DNA of 64,000 bases from an uncultured Oscillospiraceae bacterium (GCA_944385665.1 CALWYB010000001.1:16046-80045), one strand, 5' to 3'. Shown: positions 33,623 to 42,608, counted from the first letter of the stretch. Numbers and translations are program-made. Notes: generated by a model from the sequence alone, not told the origin.

Positions 33623-34474
33623 ATGTGGAAAAATGTAGGATACTATAATGGAACCATCGGCCCCCTGGAGGAGATGACCGTCCCCATGGGCGACCGCGCC
33701 CTCTACTTCGGCGACGGCATCTACGAGGCCACCTGCGTGGCCAACCGGGTGCCCTTTGCCCTGGATGACCATCTGGACCGGATGTACAACAGCCTGCGTC
33801 TGCTGGAGATTCCCTTCACCATGGAGCGGGACCAGGTGAAGGCGGAGCTGCAAAAGGTCATCGACGCCGCGGAGGACTCCCCCATCCACTTCCTGTACTG
33901 GCAGATCTCCCGGGGTGTGGCTATGCGCAACCACCCCTTCCCCAAGGACGCCGAGCCCACCCTGCTCATCTACGTCAAGCCCCACACCATGAAGTCCATG
34001 GACAAACCCTACAAGCTCATCTCCATGGAGGACATCCGCTTTAAGCTGTGCAACATCAAGACCCTCAACCTCATTCCCAGCGTGCTGGCCAACCAGCGGG
34101 CTGTGGAGCGGGGCTGTGACGAGGCCGTCCTCCACCGGGGCAGCCGGGTCACTGAGTGTGCCCACAGCAACATCTCCATTCTGAAGGACGGAGTGCTCCA
34201 GACCGCCCCCACCGACGAGCTCATCCTCCCCGGCATCACCCGCAAGCACCTGCTGGCCCTGGCCAAGGAGCACGGCATCCCCGTGGTGGAGAAGCCCTTC
34301 TCCATGGTGGAGCTGATGAACGCCGACGAGGTCATTGTCACCAGCTCCAGTGCCCTGTGCATGAAGGCGGAGTCCATCGACGGCATCCCTGTGGGCGGTA
34401 AGGACCCCCAGCGCCTCAAGCTCCTCCAGGACGCCTACCTAGAGAAGTTCCAGCGGGAGACCCAGCCCAAGTAA
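33623..34474 (+). CDS. dat: D-amino acid transaminase
   Basis: The 283-residue protein is a fold-type IV aminotransferase. K146 in CNIKTLNLIP is the expected pyridoxal-phosphate lysine, and FGDGIYEATCV and RVTECAHSNI are family motifs. SRGVAMRNH holds the arginine and histidine that bind the carboxylate in D-amino acid transaminases and are not found in the branched-chain enzymes. It makes D-glutamate and D-alanine for the cell wall. ATG 33623 follows GGAAAGGA. It is monocistronic and has its own terminator before the cobalamin leader. Confidence 0.88.
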   Translation: MWKNVGYYNGTIGPLEEMTVPMGDRALYFGDGIYEATCVANRVPFALDDHLDRMYNSLRLLEIPFTMERDQVKAELQKVIDAAEDSPIHFLYWQISRGVAMRNHPFPKDAEPTLLIYVKPHTMKSMDKPYKLISMEDIRFKLCNIKTLNLIPSVLANQRAVERGCDEAVLHRGSRVTECAHSNISILKDGVLQTAPTDELILPGITRKHLLALAKEHGIPVVEKPFSMVELMNADEVIVTSSSALCMKAESIDGIPVGGKDPQRLKLLQDAYLEKFQRETQPK

Positions 34475-34486
34475 TCGTTTCTGTTT

Positions 34487-34516
34487 GGCCCGGTGTGGAA
34501 ACACGCCGGGCCTTTT
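34487..34516 (+). terminator. Intrinsic terminator of dat
   Basis: GGCCCGG (34487-34493) pairs with CCGGGCC (34506-34512), with an inner GTG/CAC stem, followed by TTTT. Confidence 0.85.
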
Positions 34517-34518
34517 CG

Positions 34519-34547
34519 TTGACAGAGGGGCCAAGGTTAGGTACAAT
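34519..34547 (+). promoter_or_regulatory. Promoter of the cobalamin operon
   Basis: TTGACA (34519-34524) and TACAAT (34542-34547) are 17 bases apart. The transcript would begin just before the riboswitch. Confidence 0.75.
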
Positions 34548-34560
34548 AGTAGCAAAATTG

Positions 34561-34718
34561 CCAGCGGGTGCCCGGAGACAAGGCCGGGAGAATAGGGAAG
34601 CGGGTGCAACTCCCGCGCGGGACCGCCGCCGTAACGGGGAGGACCGCTCCAGCGCCACTGCAAGCTTGCGGGAAGGGGGAGCGGCCCGGAGAACCGGAGC
34701 CGGAAGACCTGCCCACTG
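34561..34718 (+). ncRNA. Cobalamin riboswitch
   Basis: The leader has the conserved elements of the adenosylcobalamin class in order: CGGGTGCCCGGAG, GGGAAGCGGGTGCAACTCC, a GCGG...CCGC arm, the B12-box core GCGCCACTG (34653-34661), and the closing GCCGGAAGACCTGCC (34699-34713). It precedes nine cobalamin genes, so it should shut the operon off when the coenzyme is plentiful. Confidence 0.92.
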
Positions 34719-34737
34719 ACCCACACTGCCTGAGATC

Positions 34738-34855
34738 GGGGCAGGGCCTGCCCCTCCGGACGGACGAAACGGAGGGGCAGAAGACGACGGACCGCACCGC
34801 GGCCCGTGTTTTGTGTTGTCTTCTGCGCCCCTCCTCCCCTCAGGAGGAGGGGCGC
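34738..34855 (+). promoter_or_regulatory. Expression platform with competing hairpins
   Basis: Three pairings are possible. A: CTGCCCCTCC (34748-34757) with GGAGGGGCAG (34771-34780). B: 34771-34785 with 34818-34834, 15 bp around a 2-base bulge. C: 34825-34837 with 34843-34855, a perfect 13-bp stem ending 12 bases before the AAGGAGG site. B excludes both A and C. No U run follows C, so a plain intrinsic terminator is not evident. Confidence 0.65.
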
Positions 34856-34882
34856 GCTGGCTGTTCCAAGGAGGACATGACC

Positions 34883-35668
34883 ATGAAAGAAGCGCTGCTG
34901 ACTGTGAGCTTCGGCACCGCGGTGGAGCAGGCCCGGCAGGCGGACATCTGCGCCGTGGAGCGCTCCGTTGCCCGGGCTCTTCCCCACCTGCCCGCCTATC
35001 AGGCCTACACCAGTCCCACCATCCGCCGCATTCTGGCGCGCCGCGGCATTGACATGCCCGGCTTTGTGCCCGCCCTGGAGCAGCTGGCCCAGGAGGGGGC
35101 GGAGCGGGTCTATGTACTGCCCACCCATGTACTCCCCGGCTATGAGTATGATGACCTGCTGGAGGCGGCAGGGCAGATGCGCCCCCGCTTTGCCCTGCTC
35201 CGGATGGCACTTCCCCTGCTGGGAGATACCTGGGGCGTGCGGACCCTGGCCCAAATCCTATGTGACCGTTTTCCCCGCCGGGAAGGGCAGGCCGTGGTGC
35301 TCCTGGGCCACGGCACCGAGCATCCGGGCAACCTGGTCTATCCCGCCCTCCAGGGGGTGCTGGACTGGCTGGGCCGGGCGGACATCCTCATCGGCACGGT
35401 GGAGGGCTGGCCCCAGGCGGAGGACGTGCTGGAACAGCTCCGTCGCCAGGACTGCCGTCGGGTACTGCTGGCTCCCCTCATGCTGGTGGCGGGCACTCAC
35501 GCCGCCGAGGACATGGCCGGTCCGGAGCCGGAGAGCTGGAAGAACCGGCTGGAGGCCGGCGGCTATGAAGTGACCCCTGTTTTTGAGGGGCTGGGCCGTC
35601 TGCCCCAGGTACAGGAGATGTACGTACACCGTCTCAAGACCCTTGTGGAGGCAGACCATGTCCTTTGA
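34883..35668 (+). CDS. cbiK: Sirohydrochlorin cobaltochelatase
   Basis: The 261-residue enzyme is the CbiK type. H143 in LGHGTEHPGN, E174 in GTVEGWP and H206 in VAGTHAAED match the metal-binding triad H145/E175/H207 of the Salmonella enzyme almost in number. It inserts cobalt into sirohydrochlorin, committing it to the anaerobic cobalamin route. ATG 34883 lies eight bases after AAGGAGG; ATG 34877 is too close to that site. First gene of a nine-gene operon under the cobalamin riboswitch. No signal peptide is present, unlike some exported CbiK proteins. Confidence 0.93.
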   Translation: MKEALLTVSFGTAVEQARQADICAVERSVARALPHLPAYQAYTSPTIRRILARRGIDMPGFVPALEQLAQEGAERVYVLPTHVLPGYEYDDLLEAAGQMRPRFALLRMALPLLGDTWGVRTLAQILCDRFPRREGQAVVLLGHGTEHPGNLVYPALQGVLDWLGRADILIGTVEGWPQAEDVLEQLRRQDCRRVLLAPLMLVAGTHAAEDMAGPEPESWKNRLEAGGYEVTPVFEGLGRLPQVQEMYVHRLKTLVEADHVL

Positions 35669-36800
35669 GCACTATGTCACCGCCGGCGGCAAGCGCCTGC
35701 GCTGCGGCTACACCACCGGCACCTGCGCCGCCCTGGCCGCCGCCGGAGCGGTGCGGCTACTGCTCACCGGACGGGTGCCGGACCTGGTAGCCATGGACAC
35801 CCCCAAGGGCTGGCGGGTGGAGGTGTCTCTCACCCAGCCTCAGCAGGGGGAGGGCTGGGCCCAGTGCGCCGTCGTCAAGGACGGCGGGGACGACATCGAC
35901 GCCACCCACGGCCTGCCCATTGTGGCCCGGGTGGAGCGCCAGCCGGGGGAAGCCGTCACCATCCGGGGAGGTCAGGGCGTGGGCCGGGTGACCCGGCCCG
36001 GTCTGGATCAGCCGGTGGGCGAGTGGGCCATCAACCGGGTCCCCCGGCAGATGATCACTCAGGCGGTGGACCGAGAGCGGAAGGCCCTGGACTGCACCGA
36101 TGGATTTCTGGTGACCATCTCGGTCCCCGGCGGGGAGGAGGTGGCCCAGCGCACCTTCAACCCCCAGTTGGGCATTGAGGGTGGCATCTCTATTTTAGGC
36201 ACCTCCGGCATTGTGGAGCCCATGAGCGTGCAGGCTCTGGTGGACACCATGGCCCTGGAGCTGCGGCAGGCGGCGCTTCACAGCGACGGCCGTCTGGTGC
36301 TGGTGCCCGGCAACTACGGGCTGGAGTTTCTGGCCCAACATTCTCTGGTCCCTGACAACATCCCGGTGGTTCGGTGCTCCAACTTTATTGGCGAGGCCCT
36401 GGATCAGGCCCGGCTGGAGGGCTTTCGGGAAGTTCTGCTGGTGGGCCACATGGGCAAGCTGGTGAAGCTGGCCGGAGGCATTATGAACACCCATTCCCGC
36501 TGGGCGGACGGCCGCCGGGAGCTGTTCTGTGCCCACGCCGCGCTTGCGGGAGCCGATCAGAAAACCGCCCAGGCCCTCATGGACTGCCCCACCACCGACG
36601 GCTGTCTGGCCGTCTTGGATGAGGCGGGGCTGCGGGAGCCGGTACTGGCCTCCCTGCTGTATGCGATCCAGGAACACTTGGACCGGCGCTTTGGCCCGGA
36701 GGGGACGGTGGGCGCCGTCCTGTTCAGCAATCAATACGGCCTTCTGGGCCTGACCCCCAAGGGGAAGGAGTTAACCGATACATGGAACAACAGAACTTAG
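35658..36800 (+). CDS. cbiD: Cobalt-precorrin-5B C1-methyltransferase
   Basis: The 380-residue protein shows the CbiD start LRCGYTTGTCAALAAAGAVR and the later GTSGIVEPMS and VGHMGKLVKLAGG stretches. CbiD methylates C-1 of the ring in the anaerobic pathway after CbiG has opened the lactone. It overlaps cbiK by 11 bases and cbiL by 19 bases, which points to coupled translation. ATG 35658 is chosen because the conserved family start follows directly. Confidence 0.94.
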   Translation: MSFEHYVTAGGKRLRCGYTTGTCAALAAAGAVRLLLTGRVPDLVAMDTPKGWRVEVSLTQPQQGEGWAQCAVVKDGGDDIDATHGLPIVARVERQPGEAVTIRGGQGVGRVTRPGLDQPVGEWAINRVPRQMITQAVDRERKALDCTDGFLVTISVPGGEEVAQRTFNPQLGIEGGISILGTSGIVEPMSVQALVDTMALELRQAALHSDGRLVLVPGNYGLEFLAQHSLVPDNIPVVRCSNFIGEALDQARLEGFREVLLVGHMGKLVKLAGGIMNTHSRWADGRRELFCAHAALAGADQKTAQALMDCPTTDGCLAVLDEAGLREPVLASLLYAIQEHLDRRFGPEGTVGAVLFSNQYGLLGLTPKGKELTDTWNNRT

Positions 36801-37474
36801 GAACCTTTTACGGGGTGGGCGTTGGTCCCGGAGACCCGGAGCTGCTCACGGTGAAGGCCATTCGAACCTTAGAGAGCTGCCCCGTACTGGCCGCCCCTCA
36901 GACGGTCTCCGGGGAGATGACCGCCCTGAACATTGCCAAGCAGGCGGCCAATCTGGAGGGCAAGATCCTCCTGCCCCTCCACTTCACCATGTCCCGGGAC
37001 AAAGCCAAGCAGCACCAGGCCCACGTGGAGGCCGCTCAGGCGGTGCGGGCCTACCTGGAGCAGGGCCAAGATGTGGCTATGGCGGTGCTGGGGGACGTGT
37101 CGGTGTACTCTACCTACTGCTACCTGATGGACTTGTTAAAGGATGAGTTCCCCTGCGTCATGGTGCCGGGGGTGCCCGCCTTCTGCGCGGTGGCCGCCCG
37201 GCTGGGCCGGAGCCTGACCACCATGAACAGCCCCCTGCACATCCTGCCCGGAGGCGGCGCAGGTCCGGGAGAAACGTTGGACCTGCCCGGAGCCAAGGTG
37301 CTGATGAAGTCGGGGCGCAACTTTTCTCAGGTACTGGACGCGCTGGAGGAGCGGGGCCTGCTGGAGCAGGCGGCCATGGTGGAAAACTGCGGCCTGCCCG
37401 GAGAGCGGGTCTGCCCCTCGCTGGAGGAAAAGCCTCAATCCAGCGGGTATTTTACCACCATTATTATACCGTAA
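36782..37474 (+). CDS. cbiL: Cobalt-precorrin-2 C20-methyltransferase
   Basis: The 230-residue enzyme has the corrin methyltransferase fold: YGVGVGPGDPELLTVKAIR at the N-terminus, GDVSVYSTYCYLMDLL (CbiL-type second motif) and VPGVPAFCAVAARLG. It uses S-adenosylmethionine to methylate C-20, the first methylation after cobalt insertion. It overlaps the end of cbiD. Length is normal. Confidence 0.93.
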   Translation: MEQQNLGTFYGVGVGPGDPELLTVKAIRTLESCPVLAAPQTVSGEMTALNIAKQAANLEGKILLPLHFTMSRDKAKQHQAHVEAAQAVRAYLEQGQDVAMAVLGDVSVYSTYCYLMDLLKDEFPCVMVPGVPAFCAVAARLGRSLTTMNSPLHILPGGGAGPGETLDLPGAKVLMKSGRNFSQVLDALEERGLLEQAAMVENCGLPGERVCPSLEEKPQSSGYFTTIIIP

Positions 37475-37486
37475 GGAGGGAAATTC

Positions 37487-38263
37487 ATGGTCCATTTTGT
37501 GGGAGCCGGCCCCGGAGGGCCCGATCTCATCACCCTGCGGGGGGCGCAGCTGCTGAGCGAGGCCGACTGTGTCATCTACGCGGGCAGCCTGGTAAACCCT
37601 GCCCTGCTGGCCATGACCCGAGAGGGCGCCTCCATCTATAACAGCGCCCAGATGACCTTAGAGCAGGTGCTGGCAGTCATTGAAGAGATGGAGCAAAACG
37701 GCAAGACCACCGTCCGGCTCCATACCGGCGACCCCTGTCTGTACGGGGCCATCCAGGAGCAGATGGACCAGCTGGATGCGCTGGGCGTCCCCTGGGATGT
37801 GACCCCCGGGGTGTCCTCCTTCTGCGGCGCGGCGGCGGCGGTAGGGACAGAGTATACCCTGCCCGGGGTGAGCCAGAGCGTGATTATCACCCGGATGGCG
37901 GGACGCACTCCGGTGCCCGAGGGGGAGTCCATCGCCGCCCTGGCCTCCCACGGGGCCACCATGGTGATTTTCCTGTCCGCCGGCATGCTGGAGGGGCTGT
38001 CCGCGGAGCTTCTGAAAGGGGCCTATACCCCGGACACCCCCGCCGCCCTGGTCTATAAAGCCACCTGGCCGGAGGAGAAGGTGGTGCGGTGCACGGTAGG
38101 CACCCTGGCCCAGGCGGGGCGGGAGCACCAGATCTCCAAAACCGCCCTGGTGCTGGTGGGGGACTTCCTGTCCCACAGCTACCAGCGCAGCCTCCTCTAC
38201 CATCCCGGCTTTACCACCGAATTCCGGCAGGGAGACGGCTCTCTGGATGGAGAAAAGCCATGA
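37487..38263 (+). CDS. cbiF: Cobalt-precorrin-4 C11-methyltransferase
   Basis: The 258-residue enzyme begins with VHFVGAGPGGPDLITLRGAQ and contains CVIYAGSLVNP, LHTGDPCLYGAI and TPGVSSFCGAAAA, the CbiF/CobM set of motifs. It methylates C-11. TAAGGAGGG precedes its ATG, 12 bases after cbiL; its stop overlaps the start of cbiG in an ATGA arrangement. Confidence 0.94.
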   Translation: MVHFVGAGPGGPDLITLRGAQLLSEADCVIYAGSLVNPALLAMTREGASIYNSAQMTLEQVLAVIEEMEQNGKTTVRLHTGDPCLYGAIQEQMDQLDALGVPWDVTPGVSSFCGAAAAVGTEYTLPGVSQSVIITRMAGRTPVPEGESIAALASHGATMVIFLSAGMLEGLSAELLKGAYTPDTPAALVYKATWPEEKVVRCTVGTLAQAGREHQISKTALVLVGDFLSHSYQRSLLYHPGFTTEFRQGDGSLDGEKP

Positions 38264-39258
38264 AGCTGGAGCTCATCGCCTTTACCCAGCGGGGAAATGA
38301 CCTGGCCCTGCGTCTGGCTGACACTCTGTCCTGTCACGGCCACCAGGCCGCCTGTACCCGGGATGGGCTGAAGGCGGAGGAATGGGCGGGGCGTGCCTTC
38401 TCCCGCTGCGACGGGCTCATCTTCGTGGGGGCCGCGGGCATTGCCGTGCGGGCCATCGCCCCCTATCTCCGCCACAAGAGCACCGACCCGGCGGTGGTGG
38501 TGGTGGACGAGAGAGTGCAATTTGTCATCCCCATTCTCTCCGGCCACCTGGGTGGCGCCAACGACCTGGCCCGGGAAATTGCCGCTCTTACTGGCGCTGT
38601 CCCGGTCATCACCACGGCCACCGATGTAAACGGGGTGTTTGCCGTGGACCAGTGGGCCCGGCGGCAGGAGCTGATGGTGTGCAATCCAGAGCGTATCTTG
38701 CCCGTCTCCTCCCGGCTGCTGGCTGGAGAGACCGTGTGGTTCTTCTCGGCCTGGCCCATCGCCGGGGAGCTGCCCCGGGGGCTGCGTCCGGCCTCCCGGG
38801 AAGAGGCCCAAGTGGTGCTGGACCTGCGCCCCCCAGAAGGGGACGCCCTGTGGCTGTGCCCCAAGGGGATGCGTGTGGGGATGGGCTGCCGGAGAGGGAC
38901 TCCGGCGGCTGCCCTCCGTTCTCTGCTGGAGGACGTGCTCACCGAAGAAGCCATCCCGAAAAACGCCGTGTGCGCCCTGTGTACCATTGATTTGAAGAAG
39001 GACGAGGCGGGGCTCCGGGAGCTGGCCCAGGAGCTGGGCGTTCCTCTGCTCACCTACTCCGCTCAGGAGCTGGCGCAGGTCCCCGGAACCTTCACCCCCT
39101 CCCCCTTTGTGGAGCAGGTCACCGGGGTGGACAATGTGTGTGAGCGGGCAGCTCTGGTTTCCGGCGGAACTCTGCTGCGAAGGAAAACAGCCCGGGAAGG
39201 GGCCACGGTGGCGTTGGCTATGGAAAAACTGTACTTGACTTGGGAGGAACACGGATGA
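38260..39258 (+). CDS. cbiG: Cobalt-precorrin-5A hydrolase
   Basis: The 332-residue protein has the CbiG N-terminal and central domains (GLIFVGAAGIAVRAIAPYL, HKSTDPAVVVVDERVQFVIP, LSGHLGGANDLARE) and the CobE/CbiG C-terminal domain (GMRVGMGCRRGTP, FTPSPFVEQVTGVDNVCERA). It opens the delta-lactone and releases the C-20 fragment as acetaldehyde, the step that marks the anaerobic ring contraction. ATG 38260 overlaps the cbiF stop. Confidence 0.93.
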   Translation: MKLELIAFTQRGNDLALRLADTLSCHGHQAACTRDGLKAEEWAGRAFSRCDGLIFVGAAGIAVRAIAPYLRHKSTDPAVVVVDERVQFVIPILSGHLGGANDLAREIAALTGAVPVITTATDVNGVFAVDQWARRQELMVCNPERILPVSSRLLAGETVWFFSAWPIAGELPRGLRPASREEAQVVLDLRPPEGDALWLCPKGMRVGMGCRRGTPAAALRSLLEDVLTEEAIPKNAVCALCTIDLKKDEAGLRELAQELGVPLLTYSAQELAQVPGTFTPSPFVEQVTGVDNVCERAALVSGGTLLRRKTAREGATVALAMEKLYLTWEEHG

Positions 39259-39998
39259 AACGGTTGTATGTGGTTGGACTTGGCCCCGGCGGGGCGGACT
39301 ATCTCACCCCCCAGGCCCGAAACGCCCTGGAGAACTGCGAGGTCCTGTGCGGCTACACCACTTATATGGATCTGGCGGGGGACTTTACCGCCGGGAAAGA
39401 GCTGGTCACCACCCCCATGACCCGGGAGCTGGAGCGGTGCCGTCTGGCCCTGGAGAAGGCCAGTGAGGGGAAAACCACCGCTATGATTTGCAGCGGCGAC
39501 GCGGGGGTGTACGGCATGGCTGGGCCGGTGCTGGAGCTGTCGGTCCAGTTCCCGGAAGTGGAGATCGAGGTCATTCCCGGTGTGACAGCGGCTCTGTCCG
39601 GGGCGGCGGTACTGGGCGCCCCCCTGATGCACGACTTTGCTGTCATCTCCCTGTCCGACCTGCTCACCCCCTGGGAGGTCATCGCAAAACGGCTGGACTG
39701 CGCCGGGGCGGGAGACTTTTCCGTGTGCCTCTATAACCCCATGAGCAAAAAGCGGCGAGACCACTTACAGCGGGCCTGCGACATTCTCCTGAAATACCGC
39801 GCTCCCGACACCCCCTGCGGCTGGGTGCGGAACATTGGCCGGGACGGGCAGGAGAAGCAGCTGCTCACCCTGTCCCAGCTGCGTGAGGCGGAGGTAGACA
39901 TGTTCACCACCGTATTTATTGGTTCCACCTCCACCCGGCAGATTGGGGAAAACCTGGTGACCCCCCGGGGCTACGAGGGAAAACAATGCAGATCCTGA
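39255..39998 (+). CDS. cbiH: Cobalt-precorrin-3 C17-methyltransferase
   Basis: The 247-residue enzyme starts RLYVVGLGPGGADYLTPQAR and has CSGDAGVYGMAGPVLEL, IPGVTAALSGAAVLGAPL, DFAVISLSDLLTPWEVI and YNPMSKKR, all typical of CbiH/CobJ. It methylates C-17 and drives ring contraction. ATG 39255 follows GGGAGG and overlaps the cbiG stop; the next gene begins inside its last 13 bases. Confidence 0.94.
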   Translation: MKRLYVVGLGPGGADYLTPQARNALENCEVLCGYTTYMDLAGDFTAGKELVTTPMTRELERCRLALEKASEGKTTAMICSGDAGVYGMAGPVLELSVQFPEVEIEVIPGVTAALSGAAVLGAPLMHDFAVISLSDLLTPWEVIAKRLDCAGAGDFSVCLYNPMSKKRRDHLQRACDILLKYRAPDTPCGWVRNIGRDGQEKQLLTLSQLREAEVDMFTTVFIGSTSTRQIGENLVTPRGYEGKQCRS

Positions 39999-40714
39999 TT
40001 TTCGGCGGCACCACCGAGGGGCGGCTACTGGCCCAGGCTCTCTCCCAGCGGGGACTGCCATCCACGGTGAGCGTAGCCACCCCCCTTGGCGCCCAGGAGC
40101 TCTCCGGTCTGCCCGGCGTCACTCCCTTGGTGGGGCGCAAGACGGCGGAGGAGATGGCGGAGCTTCTCCAAGACTTTGACCGCTGCGTGGACGCCACCCA
40201 CCCCTATGCGGTGGAGGCCTCCCAAAACATCCGCACCGCCTGCCAACAGGCCGGAGTCCCCCTGGCGCGGCTTCTCCGGGGGGAGAGTTCCCACCAGGAG
40301 GGCCACTGGGTGGACAGTCCGGAGAAAGCCGCCCGGTGGCTGGCGGAGCGCAGCGGCAATGTGCTGCTGGCCATTGGAGCCAAAGGGCTGGGGGCCTTTG
40401 AAGCTCTGGACCGGGAGCGGCTCTACCCCCGGGTGCTTCCGGTGGTGGAAAGTATTCTGGCCTGTCAGGCGGCTGGCATCCCCACCCGGAACATCATCGC
40501 CCTCCATGGCCCGTTTTCCCGGGAGCTGAACCGGGCCATGTTGGAGCAGTACCACATCCGGTATCTGGTGACCAAGGACGGGGGCCGAGCCGGCGGTTTT
40601 GAGGAAAAAGCCGCTGCCGCCCGGGAGGCCGGAGCGGAACTGGTTGTCATTGGCCGTCCGCCGGAGACGGGCCAAACCTTGGAAGAAATCTTGTCCTGGC
40701 TGGCCCAGGATTGA
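39986..40714 (+). CDS. cbiJ: Cobalt-precorrin-6A reductase
   Basis: The 242-residue protein begins ILIFGGTTEGRLLAQALSQR and contains CVDATHPYAVEASQNIRTAC, RLLRGES and LVTKDGGRAGGFEEK, the CbiJ/CobK pattern. It reduces the precorrin-6A macrocycle with a pyridine nucleotide. It overlaps cbiH by 13 bases and is followed 20 bases later by the fused cbiE-cbiT gene. Confidence 0.92.
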   Translation: MQILIFGGTTEGRLLAQALSQRGLPSTVSVATPLGAQELSGLPGVTPLVGRKTAEEMAELLQDFDRCVDATHPYAVEASQNIRTACQQAGVPLARLLRGESSHQEGHWVDSPEKAARWLAERSGNVLLAIGAKGLGAFEALDRERLYPRVLPVVESILACQAAGIPTRNIIALHGPFSRELNRAMLEQYHIRYLVTKDGGRAGGFEEKAAAAREAGAELVVIGRPPETGQTLEEILSWLAQD

Positions 40715-40734
40715 GTGGAAGGAGTCAGTGTGCC

Positions 40735-41952
40735 ATGGAAGTGACCCTGGTAGGGGTGGGGCTGGGCAATCCCACCACCCTGACGGCGGCGGCCGCCGCC
40801 GCCTTACAGCAGGCCGACGGGCTGATCGGCTCCCGGCGGCTGCTGGAGGAGTGCCCCCTGCCCCAGTCGGTGCCCCGGAAGTTTTCCACCAAGTCGGCGG
40901 AAATTGTGGAAATTTTGCAGGCGCAAACCTGGCAGAACCCCTGTGTGCTGTACAGCGGTGACACCGGGTTTTACTCCGGGGCCCGGACCCTCATTCCCCT
41001 GCTGGAGGAGGCACGCATCCCCTTCCAGGTGCTGCCGGGCATCTCCAGCCTGCAATACTTTGCCGCCCGGCTGGGCCGGTCCTGGCAGGAGTGGTCCGTG
41101 GTGTCCGCCCATGGGCTCAACTGCGACCCGGTGGGCGAGGTGCTCTCCGCCCACGGAAAGCCGGTGTTTTTCCTGACCAGCGGGTCGGAGGGAGCCGGGT
41201 CCCTGTGTGAACGGCTCTCCCAGGCGGGACTGGGCCATCTGAGCGCCACGGTGGGGCAGTCCCTCTCCTACCCCCAGGAGGAGATTTTGTCCGACTCGGT
41301 CTCTCACTTTGCCGGGCGGGCCTTTGCCCCCCTCACCGTCCTGCTGGTGGAGGGGTACACCTCCTGCCGTCCGGCGGGCTCCCAGGGTCTGCCCGACGAG
41401 GCCTTTCTCCGGGGCGACGTGCCCATGACCAAGCAGGAGGTTCGGGCCGCCGCCATCGGCAAGCTGGCGGTGCGGGACGGGGAGACCTACTGGGACGTGG
41501 GAGCCGGCACCGGTTCGGTGTCGGTGGAGTTGGCTCTGCTGGCCCCCCACAGCAAGGTGTGTGCCGTGGAGTACAAAGGCGAGGCCTGCTCCCTCATTCG
41601 CGCCAACCGAGAGAAATTCGGCGTTTACAACCTGGAGCTGACCCAGGGACGCGCCCCCGATGTCCTCTCCCAGCTGCCCGCCCCGGACGCGGTCTTTATC
41701 GGGGGCAGCGGCGGGGAGCTGCCCGCTATCTTAGAAACAGCTCTGCGGAAAAATCCCGCCGCCCGGTTCTGCATCACCGCCATTGCGGTGGAGACCCTGG
41801 GCACAGCGGTGGCCGCCATGACCCAGCTGGGCATGGAACCCCAAATCAGCCAGATCACGGTGGCCCGGAGCCGTGAGGTGGGCGAACTGCATTTGATGAT
41901 GGGACAAAACCCGGTGTGGATTATCACCGGGCGAAAGGAGGCCCTGGTATGA
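40735..41952 (+). CDS. cbiET: Fused precorrin-7 C5- and precorrin-6B C15-methyltransferase (CbiE-CbiT)
   Basis: The 405-residue protein joins two enzymes. Residues 1 to about 200 are CbiE (VTLVGVGLGNPTTLTAAAAA, YSGDTGFYSGARTL, LPGISSLQYFAARLG). From about 225 is CbiT, with the S-adenosylmethionine loop YWDVGAGTGSVSVELALL and FIGGSGGELP. Together they methylate C-5 and C-15 and remove the C-12 acetate carboxyl, as CobL does. ATG 40735 follows GGAAGGAG; a TTG at 40711 would precede that site. The stop overlaps cbiC. Confidence 0.93.
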   Translation: MEVTLVGVGLGNPTTLTAAAAAALQQADGLIGSRRLLEECPLPQSVPRKFSTKSAEIVEILQAQTWQNPCVLYSGDTGFYSGARTLIPLLEEARIPFQVLPGISSLQYFAARLGRSWQEWSVVSAHGLNCDPVGEVLSAHGKPVFFLTSGSEGAGSLCERLSQAGLGHLSATVGQSLSYPQEEILSDSVSHFAGRAFAPLTVLLVEGYTSCRPAGSQGLPDEAFLRGDVPMTKQEVRAAAIGKLAVRDGETYWDVGAGTGSVSVELALLAPHSKVCAVEYKGEACSLIRANREKFGVYNLELTQGRAPDVLSQLPAPDAVFIGGSGGELPAILETALRKNPAARFCITAIAVETLGTAVAAMTQLGMEPQISQITVARSREVGELHLMMGQNPVWIITGRKEALV

Positions 41953-42596
41953 ACCTGACCTTTCACACCCCCGGCGGCATTGAGGGGGAGAGTATGCGGA
42001 TCATCCAGCAGGAGCTGGAGGACATGGGCATTACCCTGGAGCCCGACTGTGCCGACGTGGTGCGGCGGGCCATCCACACCACCGCCGACTTTGACTACGC
42101 CAAAAACCTGGTGTTCACCCCCGGCGCTGCCGCAGCCGGCGCGTCCGCCCTGCGTACCGGGACCCCCATCGTCACCGACACCAACATGGCCCGCTCCGGC
42201 ATCAACCAGAAAGCCTGCGCCCAACTCGGTGTAGAGCGCTTTTGCTATATGGCCGACCCGGAGGTGGCCCGGGCCGCCAAGGAGCACGGCACCACCCGGG
42301 CTGTGGCGGCGGTGGACCGGTGGGCTCAGGAGCACCCCAACGCCATCTTTGCAGTGGGCAACGCCCCCACGGCGCTGCTGCGGATGTGCGAACTGATGGA
42401 GGCGGGCAAGCTTCGCCCCGCCCTGGTGATTGCCGTCCCGGTTGGCTTTGTCAATGTGGTGGAGAGCAAGGAGGCCATGCTGGCGCTGTGCCGGAAGCAA
42501 AATGTGCCCGCCATTGTGGCGATGGGCCGGAAGGGCGGCTCCACGGTGGCGGCGGCTATCTGCAACGCCCTTCTCTACCGAACCTTCCAGCGATAA
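41949..42596 (+). CDS. cbiC: Precorrin-8X methylmutase
   Basis: The 215-residue enzyme has the CbiC/CobH pattern: VVRRAIHTTADFDYAKNLVF with catalytic H43, TDTNMARSGI, and AVGNAPTALLRMCEL. It moves a methyl group from C-11 to C-12, giving cobyrinate or hydrogenobyrinate. It closes the operon. The later genes (cbiA, cbiP, cobalamin side-chain genes) and the siroheme-forming enzymes are not in the window. ATG 41949 overlaps the cbiET stop by four bases. Confidence 0.94.
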   Translation: MNLTFHTPGGIEGESMRIIQQELEDMGITLEPDCADVVRRAIHTTADFDYAKNLVFTPGAAAAGASALRTGTPIVTDTNMARSGINQKACAQLGVERFCYMADPEVARAAKEHGTTRAVAAVDRWAQEHPNAIFAVGNAPTALLRMCELMEAGKLRPALVIAVPVGFVNVVESKEAMLALCRKQNVPAIVAMGRKGGSTVAAAICNALLYRTFQR

Positions 42597-42608
42597 AAAA
42601 AGAGCAAT

